Of a DNA stretch of 64,000 bases, positions 26,258 through 35,500 are shown piece after piece. The notes beneath the pieces were generated by a model. That model worked only from the letters and a program-made list of their open reading frames with translations. It searched no databases and was not told where the DNA came from. Location of the stretch: contig NZ_CP080203.1 in the NCBI RefSeq assembly GCF_020424085.1, positions 2,666,001-2,730,000 on the forward strand, given 5' to 3'. Both the position numbers and the translations under genes were made by a program. The first letter of the stretch is position 1. Each line of letters starts with the position of its first letter. This DNA is from Mycetocola spongiae (GTDB taxonomy: Bacteria > Actinomycetota > Actinomycetes > Actinomycetales > Microbacteriaceae).

Positions 26258-27850
26258 GTGTCATCAGCACTACACTCCTCGATCACCCTGAATAATGTCG
26301 GTTTCCACTGGCCCGATGGCGAGCCCGCCCTGGCCGCGATCTCGGGCAGCTTTGGGCCCGGAAAAACCGGGCTGATCGGGGCCAATGGCTCCGGCAAATC
26401 CACGCTGCTGCGGCTCATCGCCGGGCGGCTACAGCCCGTGACCGGGGAGATTCGTACCGGCGGGGAGGTGGGTTATCTGGCGCAAAACCTGATCCTCGAC
26501 GTGGGGGCCAGCGTGGCCGATCTGCTGGGAATAGCGCCGATCCTGGGCGCCGTGCGCGCGATCGAATCGGGAGATATCGCCGAGGAACACTTTGAGACGG
26601 TGGGCGATAACTGGGATATCGAGTCCCGCGCGATCGAGGCACTGCGCGCGATTGGGCTTGCGGATACGACGCTGGAGCGGCGCGTGGACGGCATCTCCGG
26701 CGGCGAGGCGATGCTGATCGCGCTGACCGGGCTGCGGGTGCGCCGCACCCCGATCACGCTGCTGGATGAGCCCACCAATAACCTGGACCGCCGCGTGCGC
26801 GAGCACCTCTATACGCTGATCGACTCCTGGCCGGGAACGCTCATCATCGTGAGCCACGACCGGGAACTGCTGGAAAAAATGGATAATACCGCCGAGATCT
26901 ATGCCGGGGAACTCACTGTATTTGGCGGGCCCTATAGCGCCTGGCGGGAGGCCCTGGACGGAGAACAGGCAGCCGCGATCCAGGCCCGGCGCGCCGCCGA
27001 ACAGACGATCCGGGCGGAGAAAAAACAGCGCGCCGAGGCGGAGATTAAACTCGCGCGGCGGGTGCGCACGGGCAAGAAAAAATTCGAGAACCGCACCGCC
27101 TCGAAGCTGGTGATGAACCAGAATAAGGCCTCGGCGCAGGTATCCGCGGGCAAGCTGAAGACCGGCAGCGGCGAAAGATTGGAGGCCGCGCGGGACGCGG
27201 CGCGCGCGGCCGAGGCCCGGGTGCGCGAGGAGGAGACCCTGCACCTGACGCTGCCCGATCCGGAGGTGGCCGCCGGCCGGCGCATCGCCGAATTGCGCGG
27301 CCCGGACCGCGAATTTGTGATTCGTGGGCCCGAGCGGGTGGCGCTGCGCGGGCCCAATGGCAGCGGTAAAAGCACGCTGCTCGGGGCGCTGATCTCCGGG
27401 CCGGGACCCGCCGGCCGGCTCCTGACCGAGCGGGTGGGCTATCTCAGCCAGCGCCTGGACGGCCTGGATGCCCACTCCAGCGCGCTGGATAACGTGGCCG
27501 AGGTGGCCCCGGGTTCGAGCCCCGGGGAGATCCGCAACCTGCTCGCCCGGCTGCTCCTGCGCGGGGATTCCGTGAACCGGCCCGTGGGCTCACTCTCGGG
27601 CGGGGAACGCTTCCGGGTGGCGCTCGCCCGGCTCCTCTTTGCCGATCCGCCGCCGCAGCTGCTGATCCTGGACGAGCCCACCAATAACCTCGATATCGGC
27701 AGCGTGGATCGCCTGGTCGAGGCGCTGGGGGAATACCACGGGGCGCTCCTGGTGGTCAGCCACGATGAGGAATTCCTGGGCCGGCTGGGAATCACCCTGC
27801 ACCTGGAGATAACAACCGGGGGTGGGCTCGGCGAGACGGCGCGCTCCTAG
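26258..27850 (+). CDS. ABC-F ribosome-associated ATPase, probable antibiotic-protection type
   Basis: A 530-residue soluble protein with two ABC domains and no membrane segment. Domain 1 has Walker A GANGSGKSTLL (about 47-57), signature SGGEAMLIAL and Walker B ITLLDEPTNNLD (about 166-177). Domain 2 has GPNGSGKSTLL (about 364), LSGGERFRVALARLL and LLILDEPTNNLD. The charged linker between them (AEKKQRAEAEIKLARRVRTGKKKF) is the part that enters the ribosomal exit site in ABC-F proteins. GTG 26258 has AAGGA 7-8 nt upstream. The long leader with a short peptide, typical of drug-inducible ABC-F resistance genes, supports a protection role rather than a housekeeping EttA-type one. The drug class cannot be told. 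Confidence 0.88.
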   Translation: MSSALHSSITLNNVGFHWPDGEPALAAISGSFGPGKTGLIGANGSGKSTLLRLIAGRLQPVTGEIRTGGEVGYLAQNLILDVGASVADLLGIAPILGAVRAIESGDIAEEHFETVGDNWDIESRAIEALRAIGLADTTLERRVDGISGGEAMLIALTGLRVRRTPITLLDEPTNNLDRRVREHLYTLIDSWPGTLIIVSHDRELLEKMDNTAEIYAGELTVFGGPYSAWREALDGEQAAAIQARRAAEQTIRAEKKQRAEAEIKLARRVRTGKKKFENRTASKLVMNQNKASAQVSAGKLKTGSGERLEAARDAARAAEARVREEETLHLTLPDPEVAAGRRIAELRGPDREFVIRGPERVALRGPNGSGKSTLLGALISGPGPAGRLLTERVGYLSQRLDGLDAHSSALDNVAEVAPGSSPGEIRNLLARLLLRGDSVNRPVGSLSGGERFRVALARLLFADPPPQLLILDEPTNNLDIGSVDRLVEALGEYHGALLVVSHDEEFLGRLGITLHLEITTGGGLGETARS

Positions 27851-28236
27851 AGGGCGGCGAAGAGATCCACGGACGTGCCGTCCGGATCGAGGAGCGTGGC
27901 ATAGCGCTGACCCCAGAAGGCATCCCAGGGCGCAACATGCCCGCGATAGCCGGCCTCCACCAGCGTGGCATACGTGGTGTCCACCTCGAGGGGGCTCTCG
28001 CAGGAAAAGGCGAGGGCCGCCCGGTGGGAGCCGGTGGGGGCCACCCAGGAGGGGTCAAAGCCGCGGATGGTCTCCTCGGTATCCCAGGCGATCAGCACGC
28101 CGGGCGAGGGGGTGAGCTCCACATGGGGTTCGGTATCGGCGGAGGCCGGGATCTCAAAACCGAGCGTGCGATAGAACCCCAGGGTGGCGGCCATATCGCG
28201 GGTAACGAGGCCAATAAATCCAAAGCTAAGTGACAT
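27847..28236 (-). CDS. VOC-superfamily (glyoxalase/bleomycin-resistance fold) protein
   Basis: A 129-residue protein beginning MSLSFGFIGLVTRDMAATLGFYRTLGF, the usual first beta-alpha unit of VOC domains. The second half contains VDTTYATLVEAGYRGHVAPWDAFWGQRYATLLDPDGTSVDLFA, typical of glyoxalase-like proteins with a final metal-binding or substrate-facing acidic residue. ATG 28236 is chosen: TACCCT ends 6 nt before it, consistent with a leaderless mRNA. Substrate unknown. It is convergent with the ABC-F gene, the stops overlapping by 4 nt. GGGTGA/TCACCC arms with a 2-nt spacer (28257-28270) lie in the divergent region with the epimerase gene. Confidence 0.82.
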   Translation of the reverse strand: MSLSFGFIGLVTRDMAATLGFYRTLGFEIPASADTEPHVELTPSPGVLIAWDTEETIRGFDPSWVAPTGSHRAALAFSCESPLEVDTTYATLVEAGYRGHVAPWDAFWGQRYATLLDPDGTSVDLFAAL

Positions 28237-28242
28237 AAAAAC

Positions 28243-28248
28243 AGGGTA
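28243..28248 (-). promoter_or_regulatory. -10 box of the VOC gene (leaderless)
   Basis: TACCCT on the minus strand ends 6 nt before the ATG, with no Shine-Dalgarno sequence. Confidence 0.4.
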
Positions 28249-28310
28249 CTGGAAGGGGGTGACATCACCCACTACGCTCGGAGAAGAACCCGCAATCGAA
28301 GGAGAGCCCC

Positions 28311-29246
28311 ATGCTCAGCGATACCGCCCAGACCCCCGGCCCCAATGGTGAAATCTTTGAGCTGATCCATCGCGATTCCGCGGGCGAGATTCGGGCGGAA
28401 ATCACCGAGGTGGCGGCGGGATTGCGTGTGCTGAACGTGCGCGGCGTGGACGTGCTGGCCCCGTATCCGGCGGATCTGCCGCGGCCGATGGCCAGCGGCA
28501 TTGTGCTTGCCCCCTGGCCCAACCGGGTGGCCGGCGGGCTGTGGCAGCACGGGGGTGAGCCGCAGCAGCTGGATATCACCGAGCCCGCGCAGTCCAATGC
28601 GATCCACGGGCTGCTGCGCTTCAGCCCGTATCGGGTGCTGGCGCGCGAGGAGGCGGCCATCACGCTCGCCGCCACGGTCTATCCGCAGCACGGCTACCCG
28701 TTCCACCTGGATACCGAGGTGGAGTATCGGCTCTCCGGCGCGGGCCTCACGGTCACGCACCGGTTGCGTAATCTTTCGGCCGAGGAGGCCCCGGCGGGCT
28801 TCGGGGCACACCCGTATTTCACGATCGCGGGGGTGCCGGCGGAAAAGCTCACGCTCACGCTCGCCTGCGATACGGTGCTCACCGTGGACGGAAACCAGAT
28901 CCCCACCGGTGCCGTGCCGGTCTCGGGAGATTTTGACCTGCGCGCGGGACGCCCGCTCTCCGAGGTAGTGCTGGATCACGGATTTACCGGCGGCGCGGTG
29001 GTGGACGGGCGCGTGACGCATGTGCTGGCCGATGACCGCGGACGCGAGGTGCGGGTATGGGGGGATGAGGCGCTGGGCTATTGGCAGGTCTTTAACCCCA
29101 CGAGCTATCCCGGACCCCATGCCGTGGTGGCCCTGGAACCGATGAGCGCCCCGGCCAATGCGTTTAACTCCGGGGAGGGGCTGTATCGGATTGCGCCGGG
29201 CGAGACCTGGGGTGCCAGCTGGGGTGTCACTACGCACGGAATCTAA
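28311..29246 (+). CDS. Aldose 1-epimerase family protein
   Basis: A 311-residue GalM-like protein that interconverts sugar anomers. It shows LAPWPNRVAGGLW (about 66-78), NAIHGLLRFSPYRVL (about 98-112), the catalytic His region GFGAHPYFTI (about 166) and the catalytic Glu region ALEPMSAPANAFNSGEGLY near 285. ATG 28311 has AAGGAGAG upstream. It stands alone; the specific sugar (or phosphosugar) is unknown. Confidence 0.87.
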   Translation: MLSDTAQTPGPNGEIFELIHRDSAGEIRAEITEVAAGLRVLNVRGVDVLAPYPADLPRPMASGIVLAPWPNRVAGGLWQHGGEPQQLDITEPAQSNAIHGLLRFSPYRVLAREEAAITLAATVYPQHGYPFHLDTEVEYRLSGAGLTVTHRLRNLSAEEAPAGFGAHPYFTIAGVPAEKLTLTLACDTVLTVDGNQIPTGAVPVSGDFDLRAGRPLSEVVLDHGFTGGAVVDGRVTHVLADDRGREVRVWGDEALGYWQVFNPTSYPGPHAVVALEPMSAPANAFNSGEGLYRIAPGETWGASWGVTTHGI

Positions 29247-29437
29247 GCCGCGGGGCCGGGTCTGAGGGGAATAAATATTCTAATTACCTCACTCTTTACT
29301 CGAGGGTTGCCCGGGGGTCTTTTATCGCTAAATAGGGGTTTTATTCGGCGGGCTTTTTGCGATTAAGGCCCATAAATACGCGTAATTGCGGTCGTTTCTG
29401 CGCGTGGTGGCGGCGCGGGGCGGACACGCCGCGGCAA
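29247..29437. other. AT-richer intergenic stretch
   Basis: This spacer is clearly richer in A and T than its surroundings (for example AATAAATATTCTAATTA near 29271). I see no gene, no good hairpin and no repeat in it before the imuA' promoter. Confidence 0.5.
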
Positions 29438-29466
29438 TTGACTTAATCGAATATCTATTCGAATAT
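29438..29466 (+). promoter_or_regulatory. Promoter of the imuA'-imuB-dnaE2 operon
   Basis: TTGACT (29438-29443), 17-nt spacer, then GAATAT (29461-29466). The -10 ends 6 nt before the imuA' ATG, implying a leaderless mRNA. Confidence 0.55.
29447..29462. promoter_or_regulatory. LexA (SOS) box
   Basis: TCGAATATCTATTCGA has the exact spacing of the actinobacterial box TCGAAC-N4-GTTCGA, with symmetric C-to-T and G-to-A changes. It fills the promoter spacer, so LexA binding would block RNA polymerase until DNA damage. Confidence 0.75.
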
Positions 29467-29472
29467 TAGGGC

Positions 29473-30477
29473 ATGTCTCTTGCGTTTGCCTCCGTACCCG
29501 ATCCGGCCCCCGCCGGGTCGGCCCCGGGCGCCGCGGTGCCGGAACAATCCGATACCGTGGCGCGGCTACGCGAGCGCATCTCCTCGATGCAGCGCTCGGA
29601 ACTAGAGTCCCAGCCGCTACCGACGTCCGAGCCCGTGGCACGGCTCCTTCCCGGGCGGGCGCTGCGGGCGGGCGCCGTCTACTCGGTGCAAGACTCGGTC
29701 TCCCTCGCGATGGCCCTCATGGCCGGGCCCAGCGCGGCCGGGGCCTGGTGCGGGGTGGTGGGGCTGCCCGAGTTTGGGCTCGAGGCGGCCGCGCAGATCG
29801 GCATCAACCTCGAACGCCTGGTGCTGGTTCCTCGCCCGGGGCGGGAATGGCTGGAGGTCACGGCGGCGCTCGCCGATGTGGTCACCGTGGTGCTCGCGAG
29901 CCCTCCCTCCCGGCTGCCCGCGGGCGAGGTGGCCCGGCTGAGCTCGCGGTTGCGGCAGCGCGGTGCCACCCTCATCACGCTGGGCGACTGGCCGCAGAGC
30001 GAGGCCACGCTCCGGGCGCGCGGCAGCCGCTGGGAGCAGATCGGCGCGGGGCACGGCTATCTGGGGTCCCGCGAGGTGGGGATCGATATCACCGACCGCG
30101 CGGGGAGAGCGCGGCGCGGTGCGCTGCGCTTTCCCGAGGCCGGCGGGGTTGCCCTGCCGCAGGGCCCCGGGGTATTTCCCGTGGAGGGTGAGGCCCGGAG
30201 CGGGCGCGCCGCCGCGGGTGCGGAGGGGACGCCCGCCGCGGCCCCGGCCCGGGGTATCGGGTCGGGGCCCAGCCCGCACCGGGGGGCAACCCCCGGTGCG
30301 CCGGGCCGGCCGCGCGCGGCGCTCGCGCGTGGGTTTTTATTTTCCCCCGAGCCCTCCCCGGCCGGGCGTGGGCTTGGCGGCGGGGCCCCGGTATCCGTGC
30401 CGATATCGCTGGCCGTGCCCGAAACCGCGCGTGGCCCGCGCCGTCTCCCGCGAGACGTCTCGGGGGTGCCCCGATGA
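29473..30477 (+). CDS. imuA: ImuA', RecA-like subunit of the mutasome
   Basis: A 334-residue protein whose first 220 residues match the ImuA/ImuA' pattern: a helical N-terminus (VARLRERISSMQRSELES), LLPGRALRAGAVYSVQDSVSLAMALMAGPSAAGAWCGVVGLPEFGLEAAAQIGINLERLVLVPRPG, and DVVTVVLASPPSRLPAGEVARLSSRLRQRGATLITLG. No intact Walker A is present, as in ImuA'. The remaining 110 residues are a Pro/Gly/Ala-rich extension. It starts the SOS-regulated operon, has no ribosome binding site, and overlaps imuB by 4 nt. ImuA' and ImuB bring the error-prone polymerase DnaE2 to lesions. Confidence 0.85.
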   Translation: MSLAFASVPDPAPAGSAPGAAVPEQSDTVARLRERISSMQRSELESQPLPTSEPVARLLPGRALRAGAVYSVQDSVSLAMALMAGPSAAGAWCGVVGLPEFGLEAAAQIGINLERLVLVPRPGREWLEVTAALADVVTVVLASPPSRLPAGEVARLSSRLRQRGATLITLGDWPQSEATLRARGSRWEQIGAGHGYLGSREVGIDITDRAGRARRGALRFPEAGGVALPQGPGVFPVEGEARSGRAAAGAEGTPAAAPARGIGSGPSPHRGATPGAPGRPRAALARGFLFSPEPSPAGRGLGGGAPVSVPISLAVPETARGPRRLPRDVSGVPR

Positions 30478-32291
30478 GCGCGGCCCGGGTGATGGCCCTG
30501 TGGATCCCCGATTGGTCGGTGCATGCCGCCGCGCGCGAGCAACGGTTGCCCGCGGAGGCCCCGGTGGCGCTGTCCCTGCGCGGAGAGATATTTGCGGCCA
30601 ACGCGCCGGCCCGCCGGGAAGGTATCCGGCGGGGGTTGCGGCTGCGCGAGGCCCAGGAGCGCTGCGCCACACTCGTGGTGATTCCCTATGATGAGGCGGC
30701 CGATCATCGCCTCTTTGATCCGCTGATTGCCCTGCTGGAACAGATCGTGCCGGGCATTCAACTGCTGCGGCCCGGCCTCTGCCTGCTGCCCGCGCGCGGC
30801 CCCGCCCGCTATTACGGGGGAGAGTCCGAGGCCGCGGAGCGGCTGCTTGCGGCGCTGGAGGATCCGCTTGCCACGGGCGCCGTGGTGGGCATCGCCGATG
30901 GTATTTTTGCCGCCCAGCGGGTGGCCTTTACGCCGGGTCCGGGCCGCGTGCGCAGCGCCGCCCCGGATACCTCGCCCGCGTTTTTGGCGCCGCTGCCGGT
31001 GGATGTTTTGGGGCTGCCCGAGCTCGCGGTGCTGCTGCATAAGCTCGGTTTGCATACCCTGGGGGCCTTTGCCGGGCTTGATCGCGCGGCGGTGCGCGAG
31101 CGGTTTGGGGCCGAGGGCGTGCAGGCCCACCTGATCGCCGCGGGGGAGGATCCGCGCCGGGTGCGCCCGCGGATCCCCGCGGCCGAGCTCGCGGTTATGG
31201 TGGAGTTTGAGCCGGCGCTGGATCGCGCCGATCAGATCGCGTTTGGCTTCCGTTCGGCCGCCGAACGGTTTATCCACGGGCTTGCCGAGGTGCAGCTGGT
31301 GGCCACGGCCATCCGGGTGGAGGTCACGGGGGAGCGCGGGGGTTTTTCGGCGCGCAGCTGGCTGCATCCGCGCTGGCTTAACGCGGGCGATGTGCTTGAC
31401 CGCGTGCGCTGGCAATTGCAGGGTGCGGGCGGCGCGGGCAGCGGCCTGGCCGAGGCCGTGGCGCGGCTGCGGGTGGAGCCGGAGACCCTGGAATCCGCGG
31501 GCACCCACGAGCCCGGCCTCTGGGGCGGGGGCCCCGATACCCGCATCCATAACGGCCTCACCAGGCTACAGGGGATGGTGGGCCACGATGGTGTGCTCAC
31601 GGCGGCGATCACGGGCGGCCGTTCCCCGCGCGAACGCACCACGCTGGTGCCCTGGGGTGATCGCGCACCCGCGGCCGCGGGGGAGTCGGCGCCGTGGCCC
31701 GGGCGGCTGCCGGGCTCCGCCCCGGGGCTCGTTTTTGATCCGCCGCGTCCAGCGCGCGTATGCGATGCCGCGGGGGAGGCGGTCACGGTAGACGAGCGGG
31801 GGGCTGTCTCGGCGGCCCCGCGCATATTATTCCTGGGGGCGACGCCCGCCGCCGAGACGGGGGCCGGGGCCGTGGCCGGCGGGATTGCGGCGAGTGCGGG
31901 CGAAGGGCGGGGGACGGCGGTGAGCGGGGGTGCGGCGCGTGGCGGCGCGGTGGCGGGGCAGGTCTCGGGGCAGTCCCGCGGCCTGCCGCGCGGGCCGGAA
32001 TCGCGCGTGGTTGCCCTGTTTCCCGCCGATCCACCCGCGGGGCGGCTCCCTCCCGCCCGAACGGATCCGGCCCCGGCCGCGGGTTCTTCCGGGGCGCCGC
32101 GCGCGGTCCCGGGGGAGCGCGCGTTTGCGCTCGGCGATTGGGCGGGGCCCTGGCCCGTGCGGGAACGCTGGTGGGCGGGTTCCGCGGCCTCGGGGCGGGC
32201 CGACCGCTTCCAGCTTGTGGACGAGAGCGGACACGGATGGCTGGCCGTTCACGGTGAACACTCCTGGTGGGTTGAGGCCCGCTATGACTAG
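30474..32291 (+). CDS. imuB: ImuB, catalytically inactive Y-family polymerase homologue
   Basis: A 605-residue accessory factor of DnaE2 mutagenesis. The N-terminus reads VMALWIPDWSVHAAAR, where active Y-family enzymes have D-M-D, and the S-x-D-E catalytic motif is absent around residues 95-110 (LRPGLCLLPARGPARYYGG). This agrees with the known inactivity of ImuB. The helix-hairpin region is LPVDVLGLPELAVLLHKLGLHTLGAFAGL (about 175-203), and the conserved end is WPVRERWWAGS...ESGHGWLAVHGEHSWWVEARYD. A Gly/Ala/Pro-rich segment of about 150 residues (about 400-555) is inserted before that C-terminal block. Confidence 0.88.
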   Translation: MSAARVMALWIPDWSVHAAAREQRLPAEAPVALSLRGEIFAANAPARREGIRRGLRLREAQERCATLVVIPYDEAADHRLFDPLIALLEQIVPGIQLLRPGLCLLPARGPARYYGGESEAAERLLAALEDPLATGAVVGIADGIFAAQRVAFTPGPGRVRSAAPDTSPAFLAPLPVDVLGLPELAVLLHKLGLHTLGAFAGLDRAAVRERFGAEGVQAHLIAAGEDPRRVRPRIPAAELAVMVEFEPALDRADQIAFGFRSAAERFIHGLAEVQLVATAIRVEVTGERGGFSARSWLHPRWLNAGDVLDRVRWQLQGAGGAGSGLAEAVARLRVEPETLESAGTHEPGLWGGGPDTRIHNGLTRLQGMVGHDGVLTAAITGGRSPRERTTLVPWGDRAPAAAGESAPWPGRLPGSAPGLVFDPPRPARVCDAAGEAVTVDERGAVSAAPRILFLGATPAAETGAGAVAGGIAASAGEGRGTAVSGGAARGGAVAGQVSGQSRGLPRGPESRVVALFPADPPAGRLPPARTDPAPAAGSSGAPRAVPGERAFALGDWAGPWPVRERWWAGSAASGRADRFQLVDESGHGWLAVHGEHSWWVEARYD

Positions 32292-32574
32292 CCGCGCCAC
32301 CCCCGCTTCCCGGTTCCGCGGTTTTATCGCCGCCGGTTCCGCGACCCCGAATCCCACGGCCTCGGCCCGTCCCGTCCCCGGGAGTAGCGCCCCCGGTTTG
32401 TGGCCCACTACGCGAGTGCACCCCGGCTCTTTCACCGCGATACCGAGGGGAATACCCGCCGTTCCCGGGGTCCCCGGCCACCTCGACACCCTCGGCCGCC
32501 CGGGCACCGCATCTGCAGGCCCCGACCTCACCCCGTCCCATCCCGAGAGGAGTGCCCCCGATGGGCTTTTCTAA
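32284..32574 (+). CDS. Possible small protein encoded between imuB and dnaE2
   Basis: A 96-codon frame starting at an ATG that overlaps the imuB stop by 8 nt and ending 14 nt inside dnaE2. The product is Pro/Arg/Ser-rich (MTSRATPASRFRGFIAAGS...) and unrecognised. It would fill the only long gap in the operon and give continuous translation, but codon preference alone cannot separate it from a chance frame in GC-rich DNA. Confidence 0.25.
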   Translation: MTSRATPASRFRGFIAAGSATPNPTASARPVPGSSAPGLWPTTRVHPGSFTAIPRGIPAVPGVPGHLDTLGRPGTASAGPDLTPSHPERSAPDGLF

Positions 32575-35500
32575 TCCCCCGATCCCCTGGTCGGAATTTG
32601 AGCGTCGCCTGCGCGGGCGCGCATCCGGCGCCGCCGCGCCCGACACCCCGGAGCCGGAGGCCCCCCGCGCGCCCGAACCCGCCCCCGAGCCCACCGACCC
32701 GGCCGAGAGCATCGGCTATGCCGAGCTGCATGCGCACTCCAATTTCAGCTTCCTCGACGGCGCCTCCGAGCCCTCCGCCCTGATCGCCGAGGCCGCCCGC
32801 CTGGGGCTGCACGGCTTTGCGCTCACCGATCACGACGGCTTTTACGGCGCGGTGCGTGCCGCCGAGGCCGCCGAACGCCATCCCACCCTGCGCACCATGT
32901 TTGGGGTGGAATTATCGCTGGGCCTCGACGCCCCACAAAACGGCGCACTTGATCCCGCGGGGTCCCATCTCCTCCTCCTCGCCCGCGGAACCGAGGGCTA
33001 TCATCGCCTCGCCTCCACCGTGACCCGCGCCCAGCTGGCCGAGGGTGCAGAGAAGGGCGCACCCCGCTATCGGCTGGAGGAGACCGCCGCCGCCGTGCGC
33101 GATCATGCGATGGTCCTCACCGGATGCCGAAAGGGCGCGGTTCCCCAGGCCCTCGCCACGGGCGGGCCGGAGGCAGCGCGCCGGGAACTCGACCGCCTCG
33201 TCTCCCTCTTTGGGCGCGACGGTGTGCTGATAGAACTCAGCGACCACTCCCATCCCGGCGATACCGCCCGCAATGATGCCCTCGCGGCCCTCGCCCGCGA
33301 GTTCGTGCTGCCCGTGGTGGCCACCACCGCGGCGCATTATGCCAGGCCCGAACAGCACCGCCTCGCGGAGGCGCTCTCCGCCGTGCGCGCCCGGCGCAGC
33401 CTCACCGATTTTGAGGGCTGGCTGCCCGGCTCGGGCACCGCCTTTTTGCGTTCCGGCGCGGAGATGGCCCGGCTCTTCCAGCGCTATCCGGGAGCTGTCT
33501 CGCATACCGTGGAGGTGGCCGATGACCTCTCCTTCCGGCTGCGCGCGGTGCGCCCGGGCCTGCCCAAACAGGAGGTCCCCGCGGGGCATACCCCGATGAG
33601 CTGGCTGCGGCACCTCACCTGGCAGGGCGCGGCCCGGTTTTATCCGGATATGCCCGAGAGCTCGCGCGAACGCATCGAGCGGGAGCTCGCTGTCATCGAG
33701 GAAAAGGATTTCCCCGGCTATTTCCTGATCGTGCACGATATTGTGCAGTTTGCGCGCGGGCGCGGCATTCTCTGCCAGGGCCGCGGCTCGGCCGCGAACT
33801 CCGCCGTGTGCTATCTGCTGGAGATCACCGCGGTGGACTCGATCGACTATGGGCTGCCCTTTGAGCGCTTCCTCTCCAGCCTGCGCGAGGAGGAACCCGA
33901 TATCGATGTGGACTTCGACTCCGACCGCCGCGAGGAGGTCATCCAATACGTCTACGAAAAATACGGCCGCTATAACGCCGCCCAGGTGGCCAATGTGATC
34001 ACCTATCGCCCCAAATTTGCCATCCGCGATATGGCCAAGGCCCTCGGATATAGCCCGGGCCAGCAGGATGCCTGGTCCAAGCGGGTCGAGCGCTCGCACA
34101 GCCTCGCCGCCGATACCGAGATCCCCGAGGACCTGCGCGATCTCACCGGGCAGCTGCTGGGTTTCCCCCGCCACCTCGGGATTCACTCCGGCGGCATGGT
34201 CCTCACCGATCGCCCCGTGGGGGAGGTCTGCCCCATCGAGCACGCGCGCATGCCCGGCCGCACCGTCCTGCAATGGGATAAGGACGATTGCGCCTGGATG
34301 GGCCTGGTGAAATTTGATCTGCTGGGGCTGGGCATGCTCGCCGCCATCCAGTACTGCTTTGATCTCGTCGCGGAACACTGCGGGGAGACCTGGGACCTGC
34401 ACAGCCTGCCCAAGGAGGAGGCCGGTGTATATGATCAGCTCTGCCGCGCCGATAGCATCGGTGTTTTTCAGGTGGAGAGCCGCGCCCAGATGGGCATGCT
34501 TCCCCGCCTACTCCCGCGCACCTTCTACGATCTTGTGATCGAGGTGGCGCTGGTGCGCCCCGGCCCCATTCAGGGCGGCGCCGTCCACCCCTATATCAAG
34601 CGCCGCACGGGGGTGGAGCCGGTCAGCTATCTGCATCCAAGCCTGGAACCGGTACTCGAACGCACCCTCGGCATCCCCCTGTTTCAGGAGCAGCTGATGC
34701 AGATGGCCATGGTGGTGGGGGGCTGCGATGGCGAGGATGCCGACCTCCTCCGCCGCGCGATGGGCTCCAAGCGCGGCCTGGAAAAAATCGATTCGCTGCG
34801 GGAAAAACTCTATGCCGGTATGGCCCAAAACGGCATCCGCGGCGAGCAGGCCGATCAAATCTACGGCCGCATCCAGGCCTTCGCCAATTTTGGTTTTGCC
34901 GAGAGCCACTCCATCAGCTTTGCCCTGATCGTGTATGCCAGCGCCTGGCTGCGCCTGCACTATCCGGGGGCCTTCCTCGCCGCCCTGCTGCGGGCCCAGC
35001 CCATGGGGTTTTATAGCGCACAATCGCTTGTGGCCGATGCCCGCAGGCACGGCGTGGAGACCCTGCGCCCCGATCTGCACCTCTCCGGGGTCGAGGCGGG
35101 CCTGGAACCCCTCGCCGGGGAGGCCGGCGCCGCGGGCGGCACGGGGATGCCCGAGTGCCTGGTTTCCCCGGCCGAGAAGCCCGGCCCGTTTGATCCCGAG
35201 GCGCCCGTGCGAGACGCCGAGCATCGCCGCGATGGTCGCCATCGGGTGCGTCTCGGCCTGGCCGGAATCACCGGGATCGGCCGCCCCCTCGCCGCTAAGA
35301 TCGTGGCCGAGCGCGAGCGCGGCGGGCACTATCTGGACCTCGCCGATCTCTCGCGTCGGGTGGGGCTGAACGCTGCCCAGCTGGAGGCCCTCGCCACCGC
35401 GGGGGCCTGCGATTGCCTGTCCGTGGATCGCCGCCAGGCGCTCTGGCAGGCGGGGCCGGCCGCGCGCGAGCGCCCCGATCACCTCCCCGGCACGGCGGTC

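Noticed and set aside
32912-34402. Minus-strand open frame of 496 codons opposite dnaE2
   Set aside because: Shadow of the dnaE2 catalytic region, which has all expected motifs on the plus strand.
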